Positions 17,373 through 25,906 of a DNA stretch of 64,000 nucleotides are shown one piece after another. This DNA is from Halalkalibacter sp. APA_J-10(15) (lineage in GTDB: Bacteria; Bacillota; Bacilli; Bacillales; Bacillaceae_D), in the NCBI RefSeq assembly GCF_023017105.1, contig NZ_JALKEV010000001.1, positions 584,063 through 648,062 on the forward strand. The letters run 5' to 3'. Each line of letters begins with the position of its first letter. Within the stretch, counting starts at the first letter, position 1. The position numbers and the translations under genes were made by a program. The notes below the pieces were generated by a model, which had not been told where the DNA came from, did not search any database, and saw only the letters and a program-made list of their open reading frames with translations.

Positions 17373-17945
17373 ATGGGAATCCATAATAATTGTAAGAACG
17401 TAACTAATGAGTTTTTAGAATTACCTGTCATAAAAAGTTTTTTAAGTCATCATTGTTACAGGTCATTATTTGAAAGAGCCTTAGAAAATCCTTCATTGAA
17501 TAATTGCCAATTGCTAGACCGTGAATTTAAAGACTATTTCACAAATATTAAAATGATATCTTATATTGAGAAGCTAATAACAGGGTACACATATGATTAC
17601 AAAAAAAAAATTTCAAGAATAAATAGAAATGAAATATCCGCTTCAATGACTCTAGATTCTGAGGGGGGAATTGAAATATTAAATACTTTAAAAGGTGGCT
17701 GTGTTTATACAGATTATAATTCTATGATTGAGAAGAAGGGGGAATTGAATGAATTAATTACAAATGAAAAATTATCAAAATTAATAGAGAAATTAAATCC
17801 GTTGGAAAAAAAAGTAATAATCTTAATTTTTGTTTACCAGTTAAAGAATAATGAAGTGGGAAATTTTTTACACATTTCTACTTCTTTAGTATCTTATTAT
17901 AAAAGAAAAATATTAAAGCAATTAAAAGGAGAAATGAGATGTTAA
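17373..17945 (+). CDS. Sigma factor of the SigO (YvrI) type, region 4 subunit
   Basis: 190 residues. N-terminal FLELPVIKSFLSHHCYRSLF and the length fit the SigO/YvrI group. Residues about 125-185 form a sigma region 4 domain (LIEKLNPLEKKVIILIFVYQ, LKNNEVGNFLHISTSLVSYY, KRKILKQLK). In B. subtilis SigO supplies promoter -35 recognition and needs RsoA for -10 binding. The next gene overlaps by 7 bp and matches RsoA in size and type, which strengthens the call. Ribosome site TTGGAG before the ATG. Confidence 0.7.
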   Translation: MGIHNNCKNVTNEFLELPVIKSFLSHHCYRSLFERALENPSLNNCQLLDREFKDYFTNIKMISYIEKLITGYTYDYKKKISRINRNEISASMTLDSEGGIEILNTLKGGCVYTDYNSMIEKKGELNELITNEKLSKLIEKLNPLEKKVIILIFVYQLKNNEVGNFLHISTSLVSYYKRKILKQLKGEMRC

Positions 17946-18154
17946 ACAAGGATTTAATTAAACACAACTCTTATGAAGAGATTTTACAAAGATTCAAACC
18001 AAAAATAAAGAAGACAATACAAGCTATTCCAATAAATCAGAGAGGGGATCTTGAGCAAGAAATAATGATAAAGCTATTTGACAAAATGGATACCATCAAA
18101 AACATTAATGCACCTGGTTTTTTTGAATTAAAAGATAAAATGGTTAAAAAATAG
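17939..18154 (+). CDS. Sigma co-factor of the RsoA type, region 2 subunit
   Basis: 71 residues, close to the 79 of B. subtilis RsoA. YEEILQRFKPKIKKTIQAIP and GDLEQEIMIKLFDKM match the small HTH_16/sigma region 2-like domain. It overlaps the end of the SigO-like gene, with ribosome site AGGAGAAATGAG inside that gene, implying translational coupling and equal dosage of the two halves of one split sigma factor. Confidence 0.65.
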   Translation: MLNKDLIKHNSYEEILQRFKPKIKKTIQAIPINQRGDLEQEIMIKLFDKMDTIKNINAPGFFELKDKMVKK

Positions 18155-18404
18155 AAGGTTACAGTCAAATTATAGCGATAATTTATATATTTACATTGTT
18201 AACAATACCAGATCCATAAAACCAGTTTTACTGGTCATAGACCTAGCATTTTGCTGATACTTCCGAAAAGTCAAAAATAGATGCTGTTACCTATCAGATA
18301 AAGGCAATTGCGACATTGTAACAAAATCTGTGTAAGTAAGTAGTGCACACGGCTCTTACTTACACGTTTTTTTTTAATATTTATAAATCTAAGGGAGTGT
18401 TTAA

Positions 18405-18571
18405 AGTGGTAAAATCAAAAAGTGACCCCTTACTCCGTAGAATTAGCTAACAAGATTAGTGAACAATGCCAACTAGAATCAGTTGAAGATATGCAAAATG
18501 AGTAAAAAGATATTTTGGGCCTCATGTTCGAATCCATGCTTAAAGAGGAGATGGATCGACATTTAGGCTAC
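18405..18571 (+). pseudogene. IS256-family transposase N-terminal fragment
   Basis: VELANKISEQCQLESVEDMQ then LGLMFESMLKEEMDRHLGYN matches the beginning of IS256/Mutator-type transposases. There is a stop after MQNE, and the sequence switches abruptly to the IS1182 remnant. Confidence 0.6.
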
Positions 18572-19757
18572 AACCTTTCGTTGGTTGGGACACCAGTAGA
18601 AATCGTCCTTCTCAACATAATTCCAATTATGATGAGGAGGGTACTCTTTCTTTGAAAAGGATGGCTTTTGTTCTTGACGAAACGTGTAATAGGGGATCAG
18701 TGCTTTGAATGGTTCTTCTTCCATTGCGACATAATTTGATTCACTACCGTAACCAGCATCGGTAATTAATGTATCTGGCAGGGAGCCCACTTTCTTTTAG
18801 AGCTCCAACATGCGGTTCAAGACACCGTGTGTCAGTTGGGTTGCGGTGAAGAGTATGAAAAAGAATAAATTGATTTTGAGTTCCAACTTGCCAGTTGAAA
18901 CCAACTTTTAGTTGCCCATTGCTCAATGGTTATCTTTCTTACGCATAAACGTTGCGTCATGATCAATTTTTGAATAACTATTGCGCTCGCCAAAAAGCTT
19001 AAAAGATTCCTCATATTTTAAAACGTGGAAGAAATCGGTCGTCATTTTCCTATGAAGCTTTTTGAGAGGCTTCGATTCTCTTTTTTTAATTTTCTTAGCT
19101 TCTCTGTTTTGAGTATGTTCGATTTCTGCTTTTTTTTCTGTAATTCCTCTTCAATGGATTGGACAACTACTTGAAGAGCTTCGCTAGAAATACGTGGCTT
19201 TTCAAACATGACATCTTCTTGTTTGATCTGAGCTGTATCGACTTCAATCTGTTCTTGGATAGGTTGAAGCATTTCTTCCATTTTAATTTGAAGTTCTTCC
19301 TCATAGTTAATGATGCTCTTTTTCCAAACAAAGGAGTACTTATTGGCATTGGCTTCCATTTTAGTTCCGTCCAGAAAATATGATTTCCCGTCTACATAGC
19401 CCTCTTCAATGAGTAGACAAGTTAGTTCTGAAAACACGGTTTCAATTGACGGCTTTAACCGTTCTGAACGGAAACGGTTAATCGTTCGAAAGTCGGGTGT
19501 TTGTTGAGCTGCAATCCACATCATTGGGAGATTTTCTTGTGGACCTTCGCAATCTCTCGGCAAGAAAACATCTTTTGCGTATACGCATAAAGTATAATTT
19601 TGGTCATCATTTTCGGATGATAAGCGGGTCGACCGCCTTTATATGCTTTTAAGAAAAGATCATCGTGCAAGGAATTGACCATGTCATTTACCACACGAAC
19701 GACGTGGTTGTCTGGAATTATATCGGAGAAATCCATAGGAAGAACTAATTGATTCAT
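18572..19757 (-). pseudogene. IS1182-family transposase, multiply frameshifted
   Basis: Pieces in order: MNQLVLPMDFSDIIPDNHVV, GGRPAYHPKMMTKIILYAYT, then QTPDFRTINRFRSERLKPSI, DGTKMEANANKYSFVWKKSI, then LITDAGYGSESNYVAMEEEP and a CPNQRKVVA end. These are the usual IS1182 landmarks. At least three frame changes and a missing C-terminal third make it non-functional. Confidence 0.8.
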
Positions 19758-19774
19758 GTTATACTGCTACTACT

Positions 19775-20160
19775 AAAGTCGTTTTATAAGGTTTCATAAG
19801 ACTGAAGTCTTCTTAAAGCCTCTGCTTAGGCACACTAAAATTTGACTACACTCATTCTGCAATGAATATCGTTCTTTTCTTAATTGAATGGGTTCGCAAT
19901 ATAATTTCTTATTGCTTCTTTATCTACCGTTCCTACCGTGGCACAAATATAACCCCTTGCCCAATAAGTGCTGGCCCCAATATTTCTTTTTCAATTCAGG
20001 AAATTGATCTTGGAGAAGCCTTGATGATCTTCCTTTTAGATACTGCATGATTTATTTGGAACAAGGCTTGGTGGACATGATAACAATAAATGGATTTGAT
20101 CTTTTCCAACATTTCCTTGCAAGATGGTAATTCCTCTTGCTTCACACCATTGTCTGGTCG
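19775..20160 (-). pseudogene. IS200/IS605 tnpA remnant with right end
   Basis: Reverse-strand translation gives GRSSRLLQDQFPELKKKYWG, QHLLGKGLYLCHGR and further broken pieces, the central motif of Y1 HUH transposases (KGRSSRLL ... WG-HLW). The HUH and catalytic Tyr regions are not readable. The sequence past its end matches 13868-13975. Confidence 0.6.
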
Positions 20161-20164
20161 AAGA

Positions 20165-20475
20165 CAGCCCATTTCCCGGGGAGGATGAGTAAGATATTGG
20201 TATTAAACCCAGTGATATTCCGGTTGTATCATGTTCTTTATACAGCTGACTTTCATAAATAAGAGTTCCTAATAACGACTTGCATACGACCTCAACTGGC
20301 TACACAGGACATCGGGTGACAAAACGTTAGGCAATGATAATTGTGCTGTTTCAAGCAATTGTATAGCTTTTCTTACAGCTCTTGTGGAAGAAATATTCTT
20401 AACAATGTTTGATAACCGTTTTTGAATGTTGGAGAATAAAGTCTGGGGGCTAACTATATTATAACTCTGATTTTT
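20165..20475 (-). pseudogene. IS110-family transposase middle fragment
   Basis: RLSNIVKNISSTRAVRKAIQ then LLETAQLSLPNVLSPDVLCS and QLRSYASRY fit the mid-region of IS110 transposases. Broken by stops on both sides. Confidence 0.45.
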
Positions 20476-20479
20476 TTGT

Positions 20480-20612
20480 TATGATGCATGTGCACGTGGC
20501 TCCTAACCTGTTTCTTGTTTCGGCAAATTTAAGTATAAAGGACATTAGGATCTGCGTGTTTTTGCATGGAATTTTCTCCATACTCCAACATTTATTATAG
20601 AAACTAAAAAAA
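20480..20612 (-). mobile_element. ISL3 left-end fragment
   Basis: The reverse complement is about 80 percent identical by eye to 5515-5650, sharing GTATGGAGAAAATT, CAGATCCTAAT and TTGCCGAAACAAGAAA. Only the non-coding left end remains. Confidence 0.65.
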
Positions 20613-21094
20613 AGCAGAGAGAATTGCAAGTGGAAAACTAGAACCCTGAAATTCTCATAAGTTGGTTCTGTACTTGGTGGTAATCAAAAATGAATCCGAA
20701 CGAAAAGAAATGTGTAAATCTTTACTCTAGGACAATGTAGCATTATCTATAAAAAGAGCTCTTATATAGAGTCAAATCAATATTATGAACCGTTGTTCCA
20801 TAAGGAATTGGCTCTCCATTCACACAATATCCGATAGACGGAAGTATAAACAGCACGTATTTTTGCTTCCTCTACCTCGAGAGTTAAGCACTTCCATAAC
20901 CTCTAACAAATACCTATTCTATAAATAATATATGGATATTAGGACCAGAAAGAAGAAAATATTTTGATGTGTTCTAAATGTTTATTGAATTGGGTTATAT
21001 CACTAGTGTTACTTTAAAGAAGATTCAATATTAAAGATACATTGAATTTTCACTAATTTAAAGTCATCTATAATAGATAAGTCAGGTGGAACCT
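20613..21094. other. Decayed AT-rich stretch, no gene recognised
   Basis: No sustained reading frame. Probably further decayed mobile DNA lying upstream of the ECF sigma gene. Confidence 0.45.
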
Positions 21095-21132
21095 TGTCCA
21101 AATCCATCTGCTTTAGCTGGTGGTCGTTTAAG
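21095..21132 (+). repeat. Short palindromic repeat shared with 13990-14030
   Basis: TCCAAATCCATCTGCTTTAG followed by CTGGTGGTCGTTTAAG matches the tail of the IS200/IS605-type end at 14.0 kb. CCA-C-GC pairs with GC-G-TGG. It lies about 70 bp before the ECF sigma start. Confidence 0.5.
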
Positions 21133-21212
21133 AATTTATAAATGATATTATATAATATGCGACCTTTTTTCCTCTGATACGTCTAATACATTGAGTAAGG
21201 AGAGTGTTAATT

Positions 21213-21740
21213 TTGGAAAATAAACAATCTGATATAGAAAAATGGTTTACTCTATATGGTGACACAATTTTTAAATACTTTTTACTGAATATACATGAAT
21301 ATCAGCAGGCTGAAGATTTAACTCAAGAAACATTTGTAAAAGCTTTTAAACATTATCATTCATTCAAAAGGGAATCTAATCCGAAAACATGGCTATTTAG
21401 TATCGCTCATAATCTTATGGTCGATTATTTACGAAAGAAACGTCCGATTCATTTGTTGCAAGAAATCCTTAATTCTAAGCAAGATGATAGTCCCTTGCCA
21501 TCTGACATTGTGCAAATGAGAGAAAGTGAAGAAAATTTATATAAAACATTAACTAAATTGAAACAATCCTACCGTGAAGTCATTTTCTTAAGAAAAATGA
21601 AAGAATTCTCTATAAAGGAAACAGCCGAGATATTGAATTGGTCTGAGAGTAAAGTCAAATCGACATTGTCTAGAGCAATCGTATTGCTAAAAAAAGCACT
21701 TGTTAAAGAGGGGGATGATTATGAACAAACAATTCGATAA
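21213..21740 (+). CDS. ECF-family RNA polymerase sigma factor
   Basis: 175 residues from TTG, the in-frame start well spaced (10 nt) from AAGGAG; an upstream GTG is only 1 nt from it. Region 2: EYQQAEDLTQETFVKAFKHY and KTWLFSIAHNLMVDYLRKK. Region 4: EVIFLRKMKEFSIKETAEIL, NWSESKVKSTLSRAIVLLKK. It overlaps the downstream membrane protein by 20 bp, the standard sigma/anti-sigma layout. A broken paralogue lies at 6.9-7.3 kb. Which B. subtilis ECF factor it equals cannot be decided from sequence alone. Confidence 0.85.
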   Translation: MENKQSDIEKWFTLYGDTIFKYFLLNIHEYQQAEDLTQETFVKAFKHYHSFKRESNPKTWLFSIAHNLMVDYLRKKRPIHLLQEILNSKQDDSPLPSDIVQMRESEENLYKTLTKLKQSYREVIFLRKMKEFSIKETAEILNWSESKVKSTLSRAIVLLKKALVKEGDDYEQTIR

Positions 21741-22404
21741 ATCTCTGAAAGCATTGCATGACAATATTCAATGGAGGGAATCTCGAAAAAAAAAGATAAA
21801 ATATAGAATCAAAGATGAGATAGAAGGTATCAGGAGAAATTCAAGGAGAAAACACGGTTTAATGTATGTTGCTAGTGTTGCATTGTCACTTTTTATCATA
21901 TTCTTAGGTGCACAATATATCTTAGATGGGAATTCTAATGTTGAAAATAACTATGGAGGGGAAGATAAGTCAAATGTAATTTCTCATGAACATCAAGAGA
22001 TGTCTGATTCTGAGACAGGAGATGAAGAGAAAATTGATAAAGATGAAGTAAAACAGACCATTAACAACGAGATTTATTTTGGACATTCTACAATGAATGG
22101 ATATGTCATGTACGGATGGGATCACGATAATTTCAACCTAGAAAACTTAAAAGGTTCAATGGAGTATCGAATTCCTAACATAAAAAAAGCAATTGAGGTA
22201 ACAGAAGATCCTTATTTGAAAAAAGATTTTGAAGATATTGAAGGACTTTTGCTTGAATTAGGCGAGAATATGGATAATGAAGAGATTAGAAATAGAATAG
22301 TTAAAGAATTGCAAAAAATTTATCGAGATCTCGATTATTACTATCGGTCTAACGACGTTCATGCGCCAACTAATGTTAGTCATTATGGAAAAAGTAAATC
22401 GTAA
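21721..22404 (+). CDS. Membrane anti-sigma-type protein, cognate of the ECF sigma
   Basis: 227 residues from the ATG preceded by AGAGGGGG. A basic cytoplasmic N-terminus of about 45 residues, one membrane helix (LMYVASVALSLFIIFLGAQY), an acidic linker, then an extracellular domain with no recognised fold (MEYRIPNIKKAIEVTEDPYL; LQKIYRDLDYYYRS). Overlap with the sigma gene and single-span topology argue for an anti-sigma factor. The usual zinc anti-sigma HxxxCxxC motif is absent, so the call rests on layout. A strong terminator follows. Confidence 0.65.
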   Translation: MNKQFDKSLKALHDNIQWRESRKKKIKYRIKDEIEGIRRNSRRKHGLMYVASVALSLFIIFLGAQYILDGNSNVENNYGGEDKSNVISHEHQEMSDSETGDEEKIDKDEVKQTINNEIYFGHSTMNGYVMYGWDHDNFNLENLKGSMEYRIPNIKKAIEVTEDPYLKKDFEDIEGLLLELGENMDNEEIRNRIVKELQKIYRDLDYYYRSNDVHAPTNVSHYGKSKS

Positions 22405-22437
22405 CAAGAGTTTACCAAGGAATAGAATGGTTTTTAA

Positions 22438-22492
22438 AAAAACAGCCTCTCAATCATGTTCTCGAACATTTTAGAGGCTGTTAAAAAATCTA
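22438..22492 (+). terminator. Terminator after the ECF sigma operon
   Basis: AACAGCCTCT pairs with AGAGGCTGTT, flanked by an A-run and a T-bearing tail. It could also serve the converging gene. Confidence 0.8.
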
Positions 22493-22502
22493 ATTACTAA
22501 TT

Positions 22503-22931
22503 TTAGCGTTGGACTGTGAATGCATTGGTGCGCATATATCCTAAATAACTAGAGGGGCTACGTAATGGTGAGCTATAAAAATGAACTAAAACTCTATAGC
22601 TACCAGCTCGACGTCCTGAGAGAAGAAATTGTCGAAAAGATGAACTTCTGTTATTTAAGTACCCTATAAATGTAGATGTTTGAGATGAAGTATTATTCTT
22701 CCACGAAGAACCATCATAATATTGTAAATGCATTCTCCAGTAATAGGTGTTAGGGTCTCCCCCAGAGTCCGGCATGGTCATACTAAAATCAACAGAAGTG
22801 GCGTTTTTTGTATAGGAATTTGCATCCGTCCCTCCTCTTATGTAAGAATTGCAATAATAATCTCTCGGATGAGTAACCCCATAGGCATCAAAGATTGCTT
22901 TGGAACCACATCTAAACAGTGTTCTTGACAT
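22503..22931 (-). CDS. Orphan 142-residue protein, unknown function
   Basis: The start is set at the ATG giving MSRTLF, with AAAGGGGAA at good spacing; an ATG six codons upstream lacks a site. Composition is rich in Ser, Tyr, Arg and Gly with alternating strands (SVDFSMTMPDSGGDPNTYYW, RMHLQYYDGSSWKN, GSYRVLVHFYSS), suggesting an all-beta domain. No signal peptide or membrane segment. I recognise no family. Its stop lies 10 bp from the terminator shared with the ECF operon. Confidence 0.6.
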   Translation of the reverse strand: MSRTLFRCGSKAIFDAYGVTHPRDYYCNSYIRGGTDANSYTKNATSVDFSMTMPDSGGDPNTYYWRMHLQYYDGSSWKNNTSSQTSTFIGYLNNRSSSFRQFLLSGRRAGSYRVLVHFYSSPLRSPSSYLGYMRTNAFTVQR

Positions 22932-23203
22932 TAAAATTTCCCCTTTCAACTAATAAAATTTATTAATTTGATGGCCATCTACTTTATAAAAAGGGGAGAA
23001 GTTAAAAAAAACAAAATCTTGTATAAAAAATTTAGTTTTTTTTAAAACTTTGGAACATCCACTTACCTAGATATTTATTGGTGGAAGAAGTTTAGAGGCT
23101 CCCAAGATGAATCTTGAATTGAAAATAGGCCTTAAAATGCTTTGTTAGAGAAAAATCTTTTTATTTCGAGTAATACTAATTAATGAAAGCAGGTGAATCA
23201 ACC

Positions 23204-24532
23204 TTGGAAAGTCTAATCGGAAGACGGCTATTACGCTCTGAAATTCGCTTGCAGAATGAAGAGCTTGGAAGCTTAATAGAAAAAAGTGTGATCGTTAAAG
23301 AGAAGGCGTTGTTGCACGACGGTACGTTTATATGTCGGCGTTGTGGGAATCGAGAGTCACATCTATTTGCTCGGCATCATTGTGTGAAGTGTGATAGGAG
23401 CTGCACGTATTGTCGCCATTGTCTGCTTCTTGGGAAGGTAAGTGAATGTGAATCGCTTTATCGTTGGAATGGATCAAATCCGGTATATCCGAAGCTTGAG
23501 AAACCAATGGAATGGTCTGGGACGTTATCACCAGCACAGCAACGTGCTTCCGATGCGGTTGAACAAACTGCGATCGAGAAAAAGGAACTACTCGTCTGGG
23601 CGGTGTGTGGATCAGGCAAGACTGAGGTCATCTTTAAAGGGATAGAGCGTGCGCTTGTACTTGGAAAGCGAGTACTTGTTGCGACGCCACGGACAGACGT
23701 CGTGAAGGAGCTTTTGCCGCGTTTTCAGAAGAGTTTTCCGAACGTAACGATATCGGCCTTATATGGTGGAAGTCGAGATCGAAAGGATGGAGCGCAGTTT
23801 GTACTAGCGACGACTCATCAAGTGATGCGGTTTTACGATGCGTTTGATTGGATTGTTGTAGATGAGGTTGATACCTTTCCGTTTTCCTACGATCAGAGTC
23901 TTCGTTATGCGATCCAAGAAGCGAAAAAAGAAGACGCCTCCCTCGTTTATTTAAGTGCCACACCGAGTCGAGAATGGACTCACTCCCCTCAGATTGAACG
24001 AATCAAAATTCCGAAAAGATATCATGGTCATCCATTGCCCTTGCCACAATTTACATGGTGTGGGAATTGGCAAAAGAAAATCGAAAAAGATCAACTCCCC
24101 CAATGTATAACAAATTGGCTTGCGAAGTTGCAAAAAGAAAAGAAGCCAATTCTCCTGTTTGTCCCCTCTGTTCGAGTGCTACACTCCCTCTCTCGTGTGT
24201 TACAAAGCCATTCATTTAATCATGAAAAAGTACATGCGAAAGAATTGAAACGCCACCCGCTTATTCAAGCTTTCCGTCAGCGACAAATTCCTATTTTAGT
24301 AACAACGACCATTTTAGAACGAGGTGTAACCTTTACGAATGTTCAAGTTGGGGTAGTCGGTGCAGAGCAGGATGTTTTTACTGAGGCAGCGCTTGTCCAA
24401 ATTGCTGGAAGGGTTGGCCGACATCATAAGTATCCTGCTGGAGATGTGATGTTTTTTCATTATGGCGTTTCAAAGGAAATGAGACGTGCTTATCAACATA
24501 TTGAATTGATGAATAGAGAGGGAGGGTTTTAA
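23204..24532 (+). CDS. comFA: Competence DNA-translocation ATPase ComFA
   Basis: DEAD/DEAH-box-like motor that helps pull transforming DNA into the cell. A four-cysteine zinc region (CRRCGN ... CVKCDRSCTYCRHC) precedes Walker A AVCGSGKTEVIF, RVLVATPRTDVVKELLPRF, the DEVD-type box VVDEVDTFPF, YLSATPSREW and the C-terminal helicase lobe (TTTILERGVTF, QIAGRVGRHHKY). Start placed at TTG because GCAGGTGA sits 7 nt before it; an ATG 21 bp upstream has no site. About 442 residues against 463 in B. subtilis. One-base overlap with comFC. Confidence 0.93.
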   Translation: MESLIGRRLLRSEIRLQNEELGSLIEKSVIVKEKALLHDGTFICRRCGNRESHLFARHHCVKCDRSCTYCRHCLLLGKVSECESLYRWNGSNPVYPKLEKPMEWSGTLSPAQQRASDAVEQTAIEKKELLVWAVCGSGKTEVIFKGIERALVLGKRVLVATPRTDVVKELLPRFQKSFPNVTISALYGGSRDRKDGAQFVLATTHQVMRFYDAFDWIVVDEVDTFPFSYDQSLRYAIQEAKKEDASLVYLSATPSREWTHSPQIERIKIPKRYHGHPLPLPQFTWCGNWQKKIEKDQLPQCITNWLAKLQKEKKPILLFVPSVRVLHSLSRVLQSHSFNHEKVHAKELKRHPLIQAFRQRQIPILVTTTILERGVTFTNVQVGVVGAEQDVFTEAALVQIAGRVGRHHKYPAGDVMFFHYGVSKEMRRAYQHIELMNREGGF

Positions 24533-25236
24533 TGCGTTGTTTAAGCTGTCATGAGCGTTTCTTTCCAATGCCGAGCTGGGAAAGTGTTTTGCTATTAAAG
24601 GAAGAAGAGCCCCTTTGTCAAATGTGTGCTGAGCAGTTAGTGGCTCTTGGAGGGGAAGGGTGTTGTTCAACGTGTAGTCGACATATACACACACAATATA
24701 AAAGAGAGGGGGTCTGTCTTGATTGCTGGCGCTGGGAGCAGCAGGAATACACGAAAGGGTTGCTAACGATGAATCGCTCATTGTACGAATATAATTCATT
24801 TTTGAAAGAATGGTTAGCTGTGTATAAATTTCGTGGCGATGCGATTGTCGCTTCTTATTTTGCGAAGCTGCTATCCGTTATGTATCATCATTTCTTTCAA
24901 GGGGATTTGGTTGTTCCTGTTCCGTTAAGTGAGAAGCGGTTGAAAGCTAGAGGCTTCAATCAAGCTTCATTAATAATGGAAGGATGGGCTGAGGACCATG
25001 ATGTGTTAGCTCGTGTAGAAGGAGAGAAGCAAAGTAAGAAAAGCCGTAAACAGCGAATATCGCAAGTGACGGATCAGCCGTTTCGCATGAATGAGCAAGG
25101 GATTGAATTAGTGCGTGGGCGCTCGATTGTACTCGTTGATGACATTTATACGACAGGTACTACGGTAAGACAAGTAGCCCGATTGCTGAAAGAAGCGGGT
25201 GCTCAGAAGGTGTCGTCAATGACTGTGGGGAGGTAG
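24532..25236 (+). CDS. comFC: Competence protein ComFC (phosphoribosyltransferase fold)
   Basis: An N-terminal zinc ribbon (RCLSCHERF, CQMCAEQL, CCSTCSRH) precedes a PRTase domain with VPVPLSEKRLKARGFNQASL and the PRPP loop SIVLVDDIYTTGTTVRQVA. ComFC partners with ComFA in uptake of transforming DNA. The start overlaps the comFA stop (TAATG). The small comFB gene that separates them in B. subtilis is absent. No classical terminator follows; instead the 193-bp repeat array starts immediately with a strong inverted repeat. Confidence 0.92.
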   Translation: MRCLSCHERFFPMPSWESVLLLKEEEPLCQMCAEQLVALGGEGCCSTCSRHIHTQYKREGVCLDCWRWEQQEYTKGLLTMNRSLYEYNSFLKEWLAVYKFRGDAIVASYFAKLLSVMYHHFFQGDLVVPVPLSEKRLKARGFNQASLIMEGWAEDHDVLARVEGEKQSKKSRKQRISQVTDQPFRMNEQGIELVRGRSIVLVDDIYTTGTTVRQVARLLKEAGAQKVSSMTVGR

Positions 25237-25249
25237 AGGTTTGATAAGT

Positions 25250-25880
25250 CATCCTCATTCCGCAATAGCGGTGGACTGAGGAGCCAAAAGCAAGTCGTGA
25301 AATCGAGTTTCCGCTATTTGCATAGGGAGAGCTAAAACCCCTGTCGGAAGGGGGGGAATAGAGGAAAGAGGATGCCGCAAAGAGGCGGGGCGTGGGGAAA
25401 AAGAGTAAATAGAGGAACGAGGAACCGCACGCGTAAAAAGGGACTCCTCATGCCGCAAAACAGGCGGAATGAGGAGCCAAAAGCAAGTCGTGAAATCGAG
25501 TTTCCGCTATTTGCATAGGGAGAGCTAAAACCCCTGTCGGAAGGGGGGGAATAGAGGAAAGAGGATGCCGCAAAGAGGCTGAACACAATGAAAAAGAGCA
25601 AATAGCGGAACGAGGAACCGCACGCGTAAAAAGGGACTCCTCATTCCGCAAAACAGGCGAAATGAGGAGCCAAAAGCAAGTCGTGAAATCGAGTTTCCTC
25701 TATTTTCTTGAAAAGAGCTAAAACCCCTGTCGGAAAGGGGGAATAGAGGAACGAGGATACCACAAAGAGGCAAAACAAAATGAAAAAGAGCAAATAGCGG
25801 ACCGAGGAACCGCATGCGTAAAAAGGTATCCTCATTCCACAAAATCGACAGAACTAGGATACCGCATGCGCAAAATCAAG
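25250..25880. repeat. Tandem array of a 193-bp unit (about 3.2 copies)
   Basis: The word GAGCCAAAAGCAAGTCGTGA occurs at 25281, 25474 and 25667, so the period is exactly 193. Each unit junction holds CTCCTCATKCCGC-AAAACAG-GCGGAATGAGGAG (25444-25476; variant at 25637-25669), a 12-13-bp stem with a 7-nt loop, plus further GAGGAACCGC-type words. The units use the same core words as element A at 31.9 and 61.3 kb. Overlapping reverse-strand reading frames here are by-products of the repeat and not genes. Confidence 0.9.
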
Positions 25881-25906
25881 TAGCTAACAGTTGCTCTCTC
25901 GTAGGT

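Noticed and set aside
19862-20050. A 62-codon forward frame with a hydrophobic start
   Set aside because: It is antisense to the IS200/IS605 tnpA remnant, whose reverse-strand motifs explain the sequence.
25255-25842. Several overlapping reverse-strand reading frames of 60-105 codons with repeated Ser/Pro/Phe-rich text
   Set aside because: They are reflections of the 193-bp tandem repeat, appear in more than one frame, lack ribosome sites and encode no recognisable domain.
25250-25880. Possible CRISPR array
   Set aside because: The repeat is continuous with a 193-bp period and no spacers of 30-40 bp; no cas genes occur in the window.
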